Source of the DNA: Oscarella lobularis
Lineage: Eukaryota > Porifera > Homoscleromorpha > Homosclerophorida > Oscarellidae
Length of the DNA: 64,000 nucleotides
Reading direction: 5' to 3'
NCBI RefSeq assembly: GCF_947507565.1
Contig: NC_089175.1
Location: 2,531,733-2,595,732, forward strand
The notes beneath the pieces are model-generated. The model ran no database searches. It was not told where the DNA came from and was given only the letters and a program-made list of their open reading frames with translations. The translations under genes and the position numbers were made by a program. The first letter of the stretch is position 1, and each line of letters opens with the position of its first letter. Positions 12,230 through 24,300 of the stretch are shown here, one piece after another.

Positions 12230-15200
12230 CTAATGAAACAAAATTGATTGTGGGTCCATTTTGTTCAATTCGGCCATGTGTTTGAGGACGTCCTTTTTCG
12301 TAATAATACCCAGTAAACGACTAAAGAATGCATAATCAGAGGGGAGCTAACAAGTCAAAAAAAAATTTTTTTCACCCATTGTGCGTGACAAGCAGCTGAC
12401 GTAATCCAAGCTTTCGAAATATTTCCACGACCGTTTCCATCGGTGTAGAATCGGTAACAAAAAAGGGATTCTGCAACGTACGTACATCATCATTTTGAAT
12501 AAGAAAGTTGAGGAACAATCGCTCACTTTATCGAGACAGACTCTCAGACTAACAGGAGGGGGTTCGCTTGGATTCGTATAGCGCGGTGGATTCGTAGCAA
12601 AATAAACGGGTGAATCGACGGACACGTCATGCGTATGCTTAGCATGAGCTAAATTAATAAAATCGACGAGTGACGAGATACCTGCCGTCGACAGAGTCGC
12701 CTTACCGAGAGCTGAAAGGATTTCTTTACGGAAAGTAAAACCAGCCAAGAGTTGAGAGTGCTTCGACAGGACAACAGGAAATCCCACAAAGTTAGTTTCA
12801 TTGAGTAGCTGTTCTGCAGAGATGGTCAGAACTCCAGTTCACTGTATATCTTTATCTCGCTCACCGACATCACCAACAGTAAATCCTGATGAGGGAATAG
12901 TGCAAAGAGGCGGATCGTTACGCCGACGCCTTAAAAAAGAATCTCTTTTTTTCTATTTTTCAAAAAAACGCTATCTACTCTACCTCGGTTTCATAACATC
13001 CAATGCTAAAGTGGTGTGCTCGAATTCCCCTTTACTGTCCATAAAGGGATAGCCATTTAGATGAATGTGACCATCGTAGCTAAAACGAATATTTTTTATA
13101 CGGCAGTACGGTGCGGAGGGGAGGGTATTCGACTCTCACATGCCATCTTTTACGAAAGCGTCGGCAACCCACTTGCTCGCCATAATCGCCACCATGACGG
13201 GAACGATGTAGGACAGCCCGCCGGTCAACTCAAACATAATAACGACAAGCGAGACTAAAGAAGACAGAAATTGCAAGAGGGGAAGATCCAACTAAAATTT
13301 GCAGCAAACTTGTCATTTTAGTGACGCCTCCTAGAGTCGCCGCCGCTCCCACCATGGCATATAGACCGGGAATTACACATCCAGCTGTTTGGTCGCACAT
13401 GGGTTTAAAGAAGGCGGAGTGTTTGTGAGCACTATTCGATCGAATGTGAGTAGAGAAATGCAAAGCTACTTACTGTACATACAATGCCAATTGTTGTACC
13501 AAGATTCCAATTATTCGACCATAGCAAGCGCCGACGAACATCGTCGGAATAAACAAGCCGGCCGGTACCTGGACGGAGCGTTTTTCAGTTTCACATCAAA
13601 GGGATTTTTCTTATACTTTGATTCCGAACGTGAATACTGTGATAGCGCCTTTGAAGACGGCCGCCAAAGCCAATTCCCACACCGCTTTCCACAGCGTGTC
13701 CGTGCCAGTGCCGAATAGTTTACCGGGATCTTGCTGGTTCTCCTCTTCGGCCAACTTGTACGTACTGAAAGAGAAAGATAGATCGAGTGACGGGGGGGAA
13801 AAAAAAAAGAAATGACGTCTTACCATAAGGGATCAGCGGCATCTTCAGTTGCGCACTGATGAAACAGGCGAGCGATCGTGTGACTGGCCAGGGGTCTGCA
13901 AAAGTAAAAAAATTCAAAATATCGTAAAATGTGAGCTCTCGGAAGTTGCCTTGTAAACGGATTGACGAATCCAATGAGCGACGTTATTACGGTAATAGCG
14001 ACAACCTAAAAAATAAATGATTATATGATTTTGGTGTAGCCGCGCGTCAAAAAGGATACTTCGAGAATAGCGTGTTTTCCGAGGCGAGTCGTCTTGCGAA
14101 TTTTCGACCACCACAAGTTACTCTTGATGAAGATTGCTCCATACAAACCCTAGACGTAGATTAAATATATCTCGTTCATTGGTTTTCTTTTGTTTCCTCA
14201 CTCCGATGATTCCCAAGAGGATAAAGGGAATCAGTTCGACTATGTGCCAACTGCCCGTGTAATTTGCATAGAACATGACCAGTTTGCCGGTGAAATAAGG
14301 ATTCATGTACGTCAGCACGAGCATGGCAACCAACGCGGAGAAAAAGGCTCTCCACAAGACTTTGTGCGGAAAATAGTAGCTCACCTAAAAGGGAGAGATT
14401 ATCGACATCATACCTTTATTTTTCGTGTGTCATACTTCTTCTAGACTGAAGAGAACGCCGCCGATGGGCGCACCAAAGGCGACGGACACGCCAGCAGCTG
14501 CTGCAGCAGAAAGTACCTACGTAGACACATTTAATTAATAAAATTATAAATATTTTCCCATTGCCTCTCTTTTCTTGGCCTCGTTTCTTCTGTACTTCGG
14601 AAAGAGTCGCGAGAAAATGTTACCGCAACAGCAGGCGACGTGCACCAGGGGCCCCTCCTTGCCCAAACTCAGTCCCGCGGCGACGGCCGTCATCATAGTC
14701 AACGCCTTGACGAGCAACGTCCACACGCCGAGATAGCCGCGAATAACGAATCCACTCAAAATGGTCTTGACCTAAAAAGAAAACATTAATTTTTAATTAA
14801 ATTAAAATATTTAATTAAATTATCTTTACTTCCGGTATTCCACTTCCCGACGCGTAGGGCGCAAAAAAGCGAACGAGTACGACGGAGACGAATCCGAAGA
14901 CGATAGCAATCAACAAATAGAAAAAATAATTGACGGCATAGACGGCGGCACCGTTGCGCGACGCGACGCCGAAAACGTCGCTCCACGTTCGCCACTCGTC
15001 GCAATGCTCGACGTCGTACGTCGTCTCGTTGCTCAAAAAGCAACAGGCGGCGCGATTCAGCCAGAACTCGCTCCAACAGACGCCCGACTTCAAATCGCCC
15101 ATCCAATCGGCGCCGATGTCGATGACGCCCGCCGCGAGGCCGGCGGCGACGCCGACGAGCGACACGACGATCCAACCCGACCAGGCGTCGTTGATTTGAT

Positions 15201-15636
15201 GCCACCAGCCCTTCCACGATTCGCGTTTATTGCGCTTGAGACGTTTGTGTCGGTGGCTGTCGCGCGTGCGATCGCGCACCCAATCGATCGTGTGAAAGTC
15301 CTCGTAGTGGCCGCCGGCGTTCGTCGACGCCGCCGCCGCGGCGGCGGTGAGTTCGTCATCTTTCGAATCGACGAAGACGAAACCGGATTCTTCGGCGAAA
15401 GTTGGTACTGAAGACGACGATTCGCCGAGTAGGGGGCTGTCTTCGGACGGGTAGCGATCTCGACCGCCGTCTTGGATGTCGCTGAGGGATTCCATTCGTT
15501 GCCAGTTGCTCGTGTCGGTTCCCGGTGCGTTTTTCGTGAAGGAGACGACTGGCGAGTCGCCTATGGTCGTGCGACGCGACGTATCGACGTCGTCGTCGTC
15601 GATCGAGAGGTCGAGAAGGCCTCGTCGTGCTGCCAT
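12230..15636 (-). CDS. CLCN3-like: Chloride/proton exchanger, CLC-3/4/5 type
   Basis: Endosomal Cl-/H+ antiporter. The long acidic cytosolic N-terminus (from [16 protein letters not shown]) leads to the family block [13 protein letters not shown] and the first helix near [17 protein letters not shown]. Core motifs are present: [14 protein letters not shown] (selectivity region), [18 protein letters not shown] (gating glutamate, near 14660), the inner SLEEVSYYFP with the proton glutamate (split by an intron near 14440), [14 protein letters not shown] (near 13600) and [16 protein letters not shown] (near 13340). Two CBS domains follow, with [17 protein letters not shown] and a final [13 protein letters not shown]. 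Both glutamates point to an exchanger rather than a channel. Motif order and length fit CLC-3/4/5 better than CLC-6 or CLC-7. The gene has about a dozen introns. Confidence 0.93.
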
Positions 15637-15865
15637 TGATGCGTAGTGACCTCAGGGGTGATCGCTTCGCTGCAGGAGCTCAGCTCGTAGCGCGCGTGGC
15701 GGTGACGCACCAGTCTTCTTATAGCATCTCGGCTTACAGCATTACGAACAACATGCAGTACGTCACTGATCATAATAAAATTTGCGGCCAGCAATGCGGA
15801 AAACCTAAACAACGGTGTGCAAACTCAGAAGATTGATAGCGCGTCTCTTGACAGTCAATTCCTTC

Positions 15866-16423
15866 CTAAGTCCAATTATAGGACGCCGGATCTTTTGAGC
15901 TTGCTGTGTATCCCGGAGGTGGGGCGGACATCTGCTGAGGCGGATAAGCGGTCGGCTGACTCTGAGGCGGATAAGTCATTGGCTGAGGCGGATAAGCGGT
16001 TGGCTGCGCTTGCATTCCGCCAGCTGGAACTGTTTGAAGAGTCTGGGTTTGAAAAGTGTCTGCTCGTCGAGAGCGACACATCATGAAGATTCCAATAAAG
16101 AGCATTGTGAGGCCAATGAGAAATGCTCCCAACCCCGGTCCCAAAAGGAACCAGCCAAAAATGAAACCCGGAATCATTACCAAGAGTCCACCTCCCATGC
16201 CGATAGAACCAAAAACAATAAGAAGAATGGCGCAGACCGCAGTACCGGAATTGATTCCTCCCGCCTGACGAGTTGTTGTAATGGCGACTTGGCTCGCCGC
16301 CGCCGGCGGATAGGCCGTTGGTGGCGGATAGGCGTTGGCGGCGGGATAAGCCCCCACCTGCTGCGGATGGTTCAACGGGGTGACGCCCGCTTGCGGAGTG
16401 TAGTGGACGGCAGTAGGATCCAT
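15866..16423 (-). CDS. Small two-TM proline-rich membrane protein
   Basis: Single-exon frame of 185 residues. The N-terminal 60 residues are a Pro/Ala/Tyr-rich tract with repeated AYPP motifs. Two hydrophobic segments follow, roughly residues 62-88 and 92-115, separated by a short GWFLLGPG-type turn and closed by the basic CRSRR. The C-terminal tail again has AYPPQ-type repeats. The flanking PPxY-like tyrosine/proline repeats could bind WW domains, as in several small endosomal adaptors, but I cannot assign a family. It lies between CLC and the kinase gene on the same strand, with 158 bp to the kinase stop. Confidence 0.7.
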   Translation of the reverse strand: MDPTAVHYTPQAGVTPLNHPQQVGAYPAANAYPPPTAYPPAAASQVAITTTRQAGGINSGTAVCAILLIVFGSIGMGGGLLVMIPGFIFGWFLLGPGLGAFLIGLTMLFIGIFMMCRSRRADTFQTQTLQTVPAGGMQAQPTAYPPQPMTYPPQSQPTAYPPQQMSAPPPGYTASSKDPASYNWT

Positions 16424-16581
16424 CAGCTCTTCCCTTTAGCCTGCTGTGGCGATGTGGTGGTGCATGCGCAATGTGGGGATCAAGCAAACCAACATCCTTA
16501 ACGAATTAGCCGCATATCTATGGCCTCGGCGTGATAGTCACTGTACACATGTATTGAATTAATGCGTGCGCTCGACATATT

Positions 16582-18297
16582 TTACAAGCCTGCCTCGTTC
16601 GTGCTAATAAGTCCTCGTATTTCTGCAATGGTTAGTTCGACGGACGCTCGCAGCGATCGTTCTCGATCCAACTCGGCCTGCATCGTCGCCATCTTCTCTT
16701 CGAATGCAATTCTCTGCTCGTCGCGCTCCGATTCTACACGAGTTATTTTTTCCATTGCACGCTCGTTTTCAGTCTGCAGCGTCTCGATTTGCCCAAAATC
16801 AACGGTTTCAACCAAACTCGTCAGTGACTCAATCTCCTGTCGATGGCCAACTTGCAGCTGACAGCGCAAATTCGCCACGATCTCTTCGTGCCGTGCATTC
16901 AACTCCCGCGTCTTCTCCGTTTCTGCTTTCGTCACGGCTTCTTTGTGAGCCAGTCGTATCGCTTTGAACTCCTCCTCGTGTTTGAGTCGCACGTCGGCGA
17001 GCGCCGTCTCTTTCTCCAACGTCAGTACGATCTCGCTCCAGCGCGACATTTGCAACTCGTCGTTCATTCGAGCGACGGTGCGCTCGAGCTCGGCTCGAGC
17101 CGCTTCCGCCTTACGAAACTTCGCCTCGTATTGAACCGCCTTGTTTTTATGCCGTGTCGACGCTGTCTTCGAAATAGCTAAATCCGCTTCGAGCTTCGCC
17201 ACTTTCTCCGTAGCTGACGTCACGTCACGCGTCAGGGCGTCGACGCGGTCGAGAGCAGCGGCATTCGCCTCCTTCAACGCCACAACATCCGCACGCAGTT
17301 TCTCGCACTCTTCCTTGTATCCGTTTACGTGGGTTTGCAGTTCCTCTTTCTCGCGTCGTAGCTGTTTTTCGATCGACGGCTCCACAACGGAACCCAGTTC
17401 GTTGAGCAGGGCGTTTAAAGCGTCGGCCAATCGTTCAGATGACGGCCGTTTGGCTGGCGCCTCCAAACACAGGAGCACCCATTCGCGAAGTGGATGGTCG
17501 TCGGGCATCGATTCGACGTCACTAGCTCGCCTCTCGACTTCCGGCACAACATCGACGACGTATTCTTGAGCCGCCAATGAACGACGTCGCATTATGGGCG
17601 AAGGCGACGGATCTCGACAGACGATCATTTGCAGCATGACAACGCCAAGGGAGAAAACGTCGATAGTCAACGTATATTGTTCGCATCCTTCGCAATCGAA
17701 AAGCGCTTCCGGTGGCATGTAGTGCTCGGTTCCCGGTCGCCACGTGAGTCGCTTCGCGACGTCCATGTTTTTAGCCACGCCCATGTCAGCAAGCTTCGCC
17801 GTCACCGTGGCCACGCCTTCGTCATGACCATGACGATAATCGAGAAGAATATTCTTCGGTGCCAAGTCGCGATGGGCGACGCCGAGATCGTGTATGTAAG
17901 AGAGGGCGCACGCGACGTCGCGCGCGATCGTCGTCATTTCGACGACGCCGAGCGAGCTACGATCGAGTCGCGCTTGCAACGATTCGCGCATGAGTTCGGC
18001 GACGAGAACGGGCCGATTCGTATCGGGTCGAAACGCGACGCCGAAGTACTGGACGACGTTGGGATGACGAAAGGAGGCGTGGACGCGCATCTCGTCGCGA
18101 AAGCGCGCGACGAACGCCGCCTCCCATTGGGCCGATCCGCCCGTTTCGAAGAAGATGCCGTGCAACTCCTTCGCGGCGACGCGCGCGCCGCGCCACACGG
18201 CGACGCGCACGCGACCGTACGAACCCGCGCCGAGAAGCGCGTCGTTGTCGTCCGCGGGAAACGTCAGCTCGTCGTAGGGTATGATCTGCTCTGACAT
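16582..18297 (-). CDS. Intronless protein kinase with long C-terminal coiled coil
   Basis: 571-residue single-exon protein. The kinase domain covers roughly residues 15-300: glycine loop GAGSYGRV (23-30), ATP lysine in VAAKEL (K43), catalytic loop HRDLAPKN (142-149), DMG in place of DFG (171-173), a PPE motif where APE is expected, and DVFSLGVVML. All essential catalytic residues (K43, D144, N149, D171) are kept, so activity is plausible. Sequence style is tyrosine-kinase-like (TKL group). From about residue 310 to 560 there is an extended heptad-rich, Glu/Lys/Arg-rich coiled coil, suggesting oligomerisation or scaffolding. The absence of introns, in contrast to most neighbours, suggests retrocopy origin or expansion of an intronless kinase family. 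Confidence 0.85.
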   Translation of the reverse strand: MSEQIIPYDELTFPADDNDALLGAGSYGRVRVAVWRGARVAAKELHGIFFETGGSAQWEAAFVARFRDEMRVHASFRHPNVVQYFGVAFRPDTNRPVLVAELMRESLQARLDRSSLGVVEMTTIARDVACALSYIHDLGVAHRDLAPKNILLDYRHGHDEGVATVTAKLADMGVAKNMDVAKRLTWRPGTEHYMPPEALFDCEGCEQYTLTIDVFSLGVVMLQMIVCRDPSPSPIMRRRSLAAQEYVVDVVPEVERRASDVESMPDDHPLREWVLLCLEAPAKRPSSERLADALNALLNELGSVVEPSIEKQLRREKEELQTHVNGYKEECEKLRADVVALKEANAAALDRVDALTRDVTSATEKVAKLEADLAISKTASTRHKNKAVQYEAKFRKAEAARAELERTVARMNDELQMSRWSEIVLTLEKETALADVRLKHEEEFKAIRLAHKEAVTKAETEKTRELNARHEEIVANLRCQLQVGHRQEIESLTSLVETVDFGQIETLQTENERAMEKITRVESERDEQRIAFEEKMATMQAELDRERSLRASVELTIAEIRGLISTNEAGL

Positions 18298-18899
18298 CGT
18301 GACGTGAACTGAGCGAGAGGGACTCGCGAGGAGTCTGTTGTTGTGTTGTGTGGTCGACGCCTACTGTTTTTTTTTGCGGATGTAGGTAATTAGTCCGCCG
18401 ATGACGCATACGTAGCAGCAGGATGACTGTGTCTTCGATTATGTAGGGTGCGACTTGTTTTTGAGACGTGAACCTAAGTGAATATTCTCTTCTACCGAGC
18501 GCTGAGAAAAACGCGAGGAGACGTTCGTTGTTGGGAGACGTTAGGGTGTATCATGGAAATATTGCCGGCACTTAGGGGAGGTACAGAGGTGAAAAACAGA
18601 TGACTGTCTGACGGAAAGGTAAAGGAATATTTCCGCCACTTAGTCCGGCGCTGATAGCCGGCTCGTCAACCGTATCCGAGGATACGTTTAGAAAAGGGGA
18701 GCGGCACGCTTAGTCAGACTGACGCAATTTCATTGTTTCGTCCTCTAATGCCATTAGAACATCTCGCACCATAATCAGGCAACGGCAGCCGGAGAAGCGA
18801 CCCGCTTCCTGTCGGCATCTGAGAATGGGCGTATGCACTTGGAGATCTCTGCTGAATGGGGACTGAAACTAAATATAGGAGCTCTTCCTCGATGGTCAC
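18298..18899. other. Intergenic, upstream of the kinase gene
   Basis: No supported gene. The 'cacttag' block occurs twice in a related context near 18570 and 18640 (gaaatattgccggcacttag and ggaatatttccgccacttag), forming a small imperfect direct repeat. The kinase promoter must lie in the left part. Confidence 0.5.
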
Positions 18900-21335
18900 A
18901 GGGCAATTTTTGAGTTTTTCTGGTCATCTGTTATTTTCGTCTAGCCCCAGTGCAAAATGGTCGCCACTTGCCAGACGGCGTCTGATTCCTTCAAGGGAGT
19001 GCGGACACTAAGGACGCAATCAGGGGTTCCCCCCGGGTACTCTGTTTTCAATTACGGACGGGCGGGTGGCCAAAAAACCGATCCACCTGCGCAAATCAAT
19101 CTGCATATCTCATGAATGAGCAAGTGCGGAGCCTTGTCCTTTCAGTATGATGACGAGAATCTCCTCGCGTCAATAAACAGTACAGTGGCGAGCGAAATGA
19201 GAACGCTTCCAAAAAAAGTCTCCGGACATCCAACGCATGTTCTCACCTCTGCTACCGTCAGTATTAGATTCACCTTTGTCTTTGTCTTTGTCAAAATAGA
19301 GAAGCACTCGTTCAGGCACTGTGCCAAAACCGTGCCCCACCGGAAGTCATTTCATTACAGTATGAATGGCCCAGGTGTGCTCATATTCTTCGATCCGTTG
19401 GCGCCTCCTGGGATCTACTTTATAGGCTAATTGTACTTTCATCCATCACTTGTATTGAAACATGATCTTATCTAGCCTCGTTCCCAGACCCTCCCTCGCT
19501 CGTCCCGGATGCTCCGTTTCCGCTAGATCTTATCTCGGTTTCGCCACCGAGAAAAATGCCGGATCTTCTCTTCCAGTCACCGTTTCTAGACCAGTGACGA
19601 AAACGAAACGTAAAAGGAATTATTAGAGAATTAGGCGACCACAACTTCCACCTAACTTCATTTATATTCGGTTTTTTTTGCGCTGCTGGCGCGCGACCGT
19701 TGTGAGTATTCGAAAACAGCAAGAGGATGATGCTGACGGCGCGCAAAAATAGCCGAGAAAAACGAACGCGGATCGTTGGTTTGGCTGGAGCCATTTTAGT
19801 AGACTATCTGTGCTGGGGCCCCTGGCGTCTTTCTAACGAGCCGGAACATTCCTAGACACGATGATGAACGACGTGGGGTTGTTGCGCGCTCTGCCGAGGC
19901 AAGCGTTGCCTGAGGACGAAGCGTTGCTGCCGAGGATCCCGCTGTGGCGGAGGGCCCGGGTGTTCACGTGATGATGCCTTTAGGAGGACCTCGACTTTTC
20001 GTTCGAGAGGTGCGGTCTTGCTGGACGCCTGTGCTGCAGTCGGCTTGCTTTTGGTCAAGGGCCAGTGCTGAAGAGCGCCGAGAACGCAGAGCTCAGCTGT
20101 ACGTTGTCGAATTGTTTCCATTTCTCGAGTCAGACTTCGCACAGGAAAAAAGAATTGAAGAAGGGTTACTTTGCCGATCTGGAAGGTAAAAGAAGACGTT
20201 AACACAGTCAAAATTTCTAAACTGTTGCTCTACTGTCAGATTTTCGAAAAACGGGAGGGAAAAAATTTGAAGCTGGAAGCTCCTTGCTACCTAAACAAGT
20301 GATTTAAAAAACAATTTCATTTCACTGTCTGATAATTACAAACTGCATAGACTAGCGATAAATTTCCCAGTCTAACGGGGTCGACATTGTCAGGCAGGAC
20401 CATTCAGTTTCCTAATGATATGATCGGTAAAACGACAGTTGTATTGGTCTCGCTGCGAGGAATAGGGCAGGTAATTTAATTAAAATGAATCTACGTTTAA
20501 ATAGAAATTATGCCTATATTTCACTGTAGACAATGTGTGATCGGTATAGGAATGCTCTTGAATCTGAACCGAGACAAGGGGTACAAGTGTTTGAGGTTTA
20601 ATTAATTAAAAATTAAAATAGGGAAGCATTGCCTAATTTTGTTTTTGCATAGATAGTTTTATTAGAGAGCAGGCTATATCGTTGGATTCAGTTTTGGATA
20701 GAAAGAAATTTGAGAAAGTCAATTCGACCCCAAGAGCGACAGGTACTCTTAGATAAACACTGTGCGTTTGTGTGAGCAATTTTAAACAGACAATGTCTGT
20801 AGGATCGATTTATGTGCACAGGAGAGAACACGGAACGACTAAAAGAGTCTCTTCCCGTGGGTTTAGTAATCTAAAATCTTAAATACGACTTATTTACTAA
20901 ATTCAGATTGAAAACGTCTTACTTGGACACAGTTTTCTCGTTGACAACGACGGCCTAGTGAGATGGAAAGCTCATGGTGTACCTACAGAACGAGAGACAA
21001 AGAGCCTTATCCAGTGTAGCAAGGATCTCGCAGCGTAGAGTCGCGTATGAACGCACTAACCAATCATTTACATAATTAATAATCGCCGTCGGCATGATCC
21101 TCTCATACGCACCCTCATCTTACCTCATGCGCGTAGGGGTGACATGGAGGATGCACCGCTTCTGGTCTGGGCTGCTTCCTTCCTCTAAGATTCAGTTGCC
21201 ATTTCCGGACCAAAGCAGTTGTTCCGCATCATCATGACCTGAACCCGGTTTTCCTGGTTTCTCTGTATAAGACATCGAACGAACAAACGTCGTCAGTTGA
21301 TTTTGCAGCAGCCTTCGCGCCACTCGACTTCAGCT
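18900..21335. repeat. Spacer 1 of the tandem array, upstream of copy A
   Basis: No convincing gene. Parts are clearly related to the two later spacers. The block near 18990-19100 (containing ttcaattacgga) matches 24930-25020. The 20120-20290 block (gcacaggaaaaa, gatctgga, cagattttcgaaa) matches 25310-25450. The 20915-21050 block (cttacttggacacagttttc, caaggatctcgcagcgtagag) matches 25505-25640 and 29785-29895. The 21130-21180 block (gacatggaggatgcaccgctt) matches 25860 and 29670. The sequence ctagcctcgttcccagacc near 19480 looks like the end of a dispersed MITE-type repeat, but I see no matching inverted end. Confidence 0.75.
21265..21273 (+). promoter_or_regulatory. TATA-like element, copy A
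   Basis: The sequence gtataagac lies about 65 bp before the ATG of copy A and is kept at nearly the same place before copies B and C, followed by a conserved 'cgaacg..cgtc.gt' stretch. Position and conservation fit a core promoter. Confidence 0.5.
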
Positions 21336-24300
21336 ATGAAACTGTGGAGTGCAATTCTGTTCCTCTGCATTGGCGACGCCGTACGCTCAGCTGTACTAAC
21401 TCCATCAAAGTTAGCTCCTGGTCCTGTTAGTCTCGTTCGCCCTCCCGGCCCAGTCGGCTCCGTCAATCCTGTCAGTCCTGTCAGTCCTGTCAGTCCAAGC
21501 GGTGGCGGCGGATCCGGAATCTCCAGCACCGTTGTAGACAACGCCAAGAAATTGAACGCCAACTTTTTCTCGCTTTTCGCCGCGCCCAAACTAAACCCGG
21601 GACCGGCAGGTTCTCCAGGAGCGCCAGGCAGGAGTAATTCCGGCGTAACGGACATCGATCTTCTCTTCATTATGGACAATTCCGGTAGCATTCCAGCCGC
21701 CGATTTCGCCAAGCAGAAAACGTTTGTCAGTCTGATGATTGACCACGCTTTGACAGTCGGATGCCAGAACTCAATCAGGGTTGCCATCATCAGCTACGCC
21801 GCTAGCAGAAATTACAATTGAATTCGATTTTAACGATCATTCGACGGGATCGACTCCGCGAGCGAGTCTAAAGTCGGCAGTCAACACGATTTCGTACGTC
21901 GGCGGATGGGCGACGAACACCAAGGGAGCGTTCGACACCGCGCACTCGCTTCTCAACGACGCTAGCAGAGGAGCCCGCTCCGGAGCAAATAAAGTCGTTT
22001 TCGTTTTGACTGATGGACAGTCGAATCAAGGCGGAAATCCGCAGGCGGCAGCGAACGTGCTCAAAACGACCGACGGTGCGGTCGTGTTTGCAATGGGAGT
22101 AGCGAATTTTCAAGGAGCGTCTAGCCAGCAAGAGCTGATAAATATTGCCACGAGCACGAACCACGTTTTCGTCGTCGACGACTTTGACGACATGGACGAC
22201 ATCGTCGCTCAATTCGGAGCGAGTAAGAATAAAGTAGAGGCATTTTTTGATGAGGTCATGGGGGGTTTCTTGTTCTTGTAGGAGCCAGATGCAATTTGAT
22301 TGAAATGGCCCAGAACCGACCAGAAGATTGGAACTCCATCATCGAAGGATTCAAAACTCTGAAACGGAACGGTGTCATAAACAATTTGGCCGCTCTCCAC
22401 GGTCAAAGCTTTAGCGTCTTCGGCTCTTCGCAAAGGTACAAATTCAAGCTTGAACCGCAGTGGTTCCAACTTAATTTTCCTTTGCAGTGGAGCCGGTTTT
22501 CTTCCGTGGCATCGCGCTTTTCTCTCCATGATCGAACGCGCTCTGCAAATCGCTCGCAACGACGACGCCCTTCGTCTTCCCTATTGGAACTGGGCCGGTC
22601 AGGACGCCGCCACGTCGGACATTTGGCCGCACTTCGGCGGCGCACAGAACGGCGATCCGTCCAACGGCTTCTGCGTTAACACGGGTCACTTCAAAACATC
22701 CCGCTGGCATCCGGATTGGTCCGAATGTATCATGCGAAACATGATCGTGCCGAAGTTCAGCACAGGGCAAGCCTCGCAGACGGCTCTAGACGCAGATCGA
22801 AATCTCACGCCGTACGAAACGTTTCGGCAGCAGACAGAAGGCGGCGGCAATCGTCACAACCACTTGCACATTCAATTCGGATTTCAGGGAGATATGTTCA
22901 CAGGAGAATCGCCGCTCGACCCTATATTCTATTTCGTAAGATTTTTCTCCAATGAACCTTTATATTTCTGCAATAATTGTACCTTCTCGTTTGCAGCATC
23001 ATTGCTTCATCGATCGTCTTTGGTACGACTGGCAGGAGCAGCACGGAGACGGACCGAGCAACTATCCGTCGTCCGGCGAAGTATACAATCTCAATACGCC
23101 GATGAATCAGCTCGCCGCTACGTATCCCGGAACGACGACGACTCCTCTGGCGAACGCCAATTGGAATCGTCCAGTCAATCTTCTTAAGGTCGCCGATCTT
23201 GGATACACGTACGAGGACTCGAGTGGATCGATCTTTCAAGGAAGACGACGACGCCAACTCATTCATAACGGGACGGAAACCCCCGTCGTTTCGCCAGGAA
23301 AGATATATGTAGACGAACGTTTGATGTCCGTCGCCTCAATCAAATCGGCCGTTCTGAATCGCCGCCAATTGACGTCGGCTCAAGTTCGGCAACTGAAAAA
23401 AGACGTTCAGTGCAGATTTGAGAACGATCTTCTTACCCCTTCCCAAGTCAGTAAGTGCATTCGTCGCGGAACTATGCAAGGACTTCGTCTCCAAGGTCCG
23501 AATGAATTCGAAGGCCGCGTCGAGGTTCTCATAAACGGTCGTTGGCATTCTGTCTGCGACGACGGATGGGACAACGTCGACGCGACCATCGCCTGTCGTC
23601 AGCTCGGCCATTCCGAAGGAGTAGCCGTCGACTCTCCGAGATGGTCCCACAAACGGACGAATTATTTCGTGACGAACGTCGCGTGTCGAGGACACGAAAA
23701 AATCGTACAAGATTGTCCCTATACGACGCCGACGTACAGCTATTGCCCCAGTTACGCACATGCCCAAGTTCGGTGCAAATCAGGTAGATTCAGACTCGCG
23801 AAAATATTTTTCTTCTCTCATCCATACATCACCTGCAGGTGTACGACTGTCGACGAGCGGCGCCTCGTCCGGCTTTCTCCATGTATACGACAGCTACCGT
23901 AATCATTGGGGAGTCGTCTGCGGTGCCCAGTGGTGGGGAAAGCGTCACCAGACGGCTGCGTGCGAAGCGGCCGGCTACGGTCCTTCAAGCAGTCTTCTCA
24001 AAAGATTATTCGTGCGACGACCTGTGTCGCAAATGACAAATTATCGATGTCTTTTCAGCGCCCGAAGAGGTACCGATTGTTCGAGAGTTGAATGGAAACG
24101 TTCGTCCTGCTCCGATCCGTCGAAAAGGCTCTACTTGTCTTGTCAAAGACGTAAGATATTATTTAGTGCGAGGAAAGCGTTTTTGATCCAAGATACGATG
24201 TCCTCTCTTCTCCCTTAGCGGTTCGTCTCGTCGGAGGATCCACATCCAACGAAGGACGAGTCGAAGTCTTTCATCGCGGCGTATGGGGATCGGTGTGCGG

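Noticed and set aside
17629-18294. 221-codon plus-strand frame
   Set aside because: It is the antisense of the kinase domain, where G/C-rich third positions keep the opposite frame open.
19116-19430. 104-codon plus-strand frame in spacer 1
   Set aside because: It lies in spacer DNA related to other non-coding spacers, has no recognisable domain, and its codon choice is unlike nearby genes.
19468-19794. 108-codon minus-strand frame with a good Kozak and a hydrophobic N-terminus (MAPAKPTIRVRF...)
   Set aside because: The second half overlaps a repeat-like end (ctagcctcgttcccagacc), composition is poor, and no exon partner or family was seen. The hydrophobic stretch alone is not enough.
19852-20211. 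119-codon minus-strand frame in spacer 1
   Set aside because: Part of the interval matches the non-coding spacer 2, where the frame is not preserved.
22209-22559. Antisense frames over the tyrosinase exons
   Set aside because: They recur in all three copies only because the sense strand is conserved; Arg/Ser-rich, with no domain.
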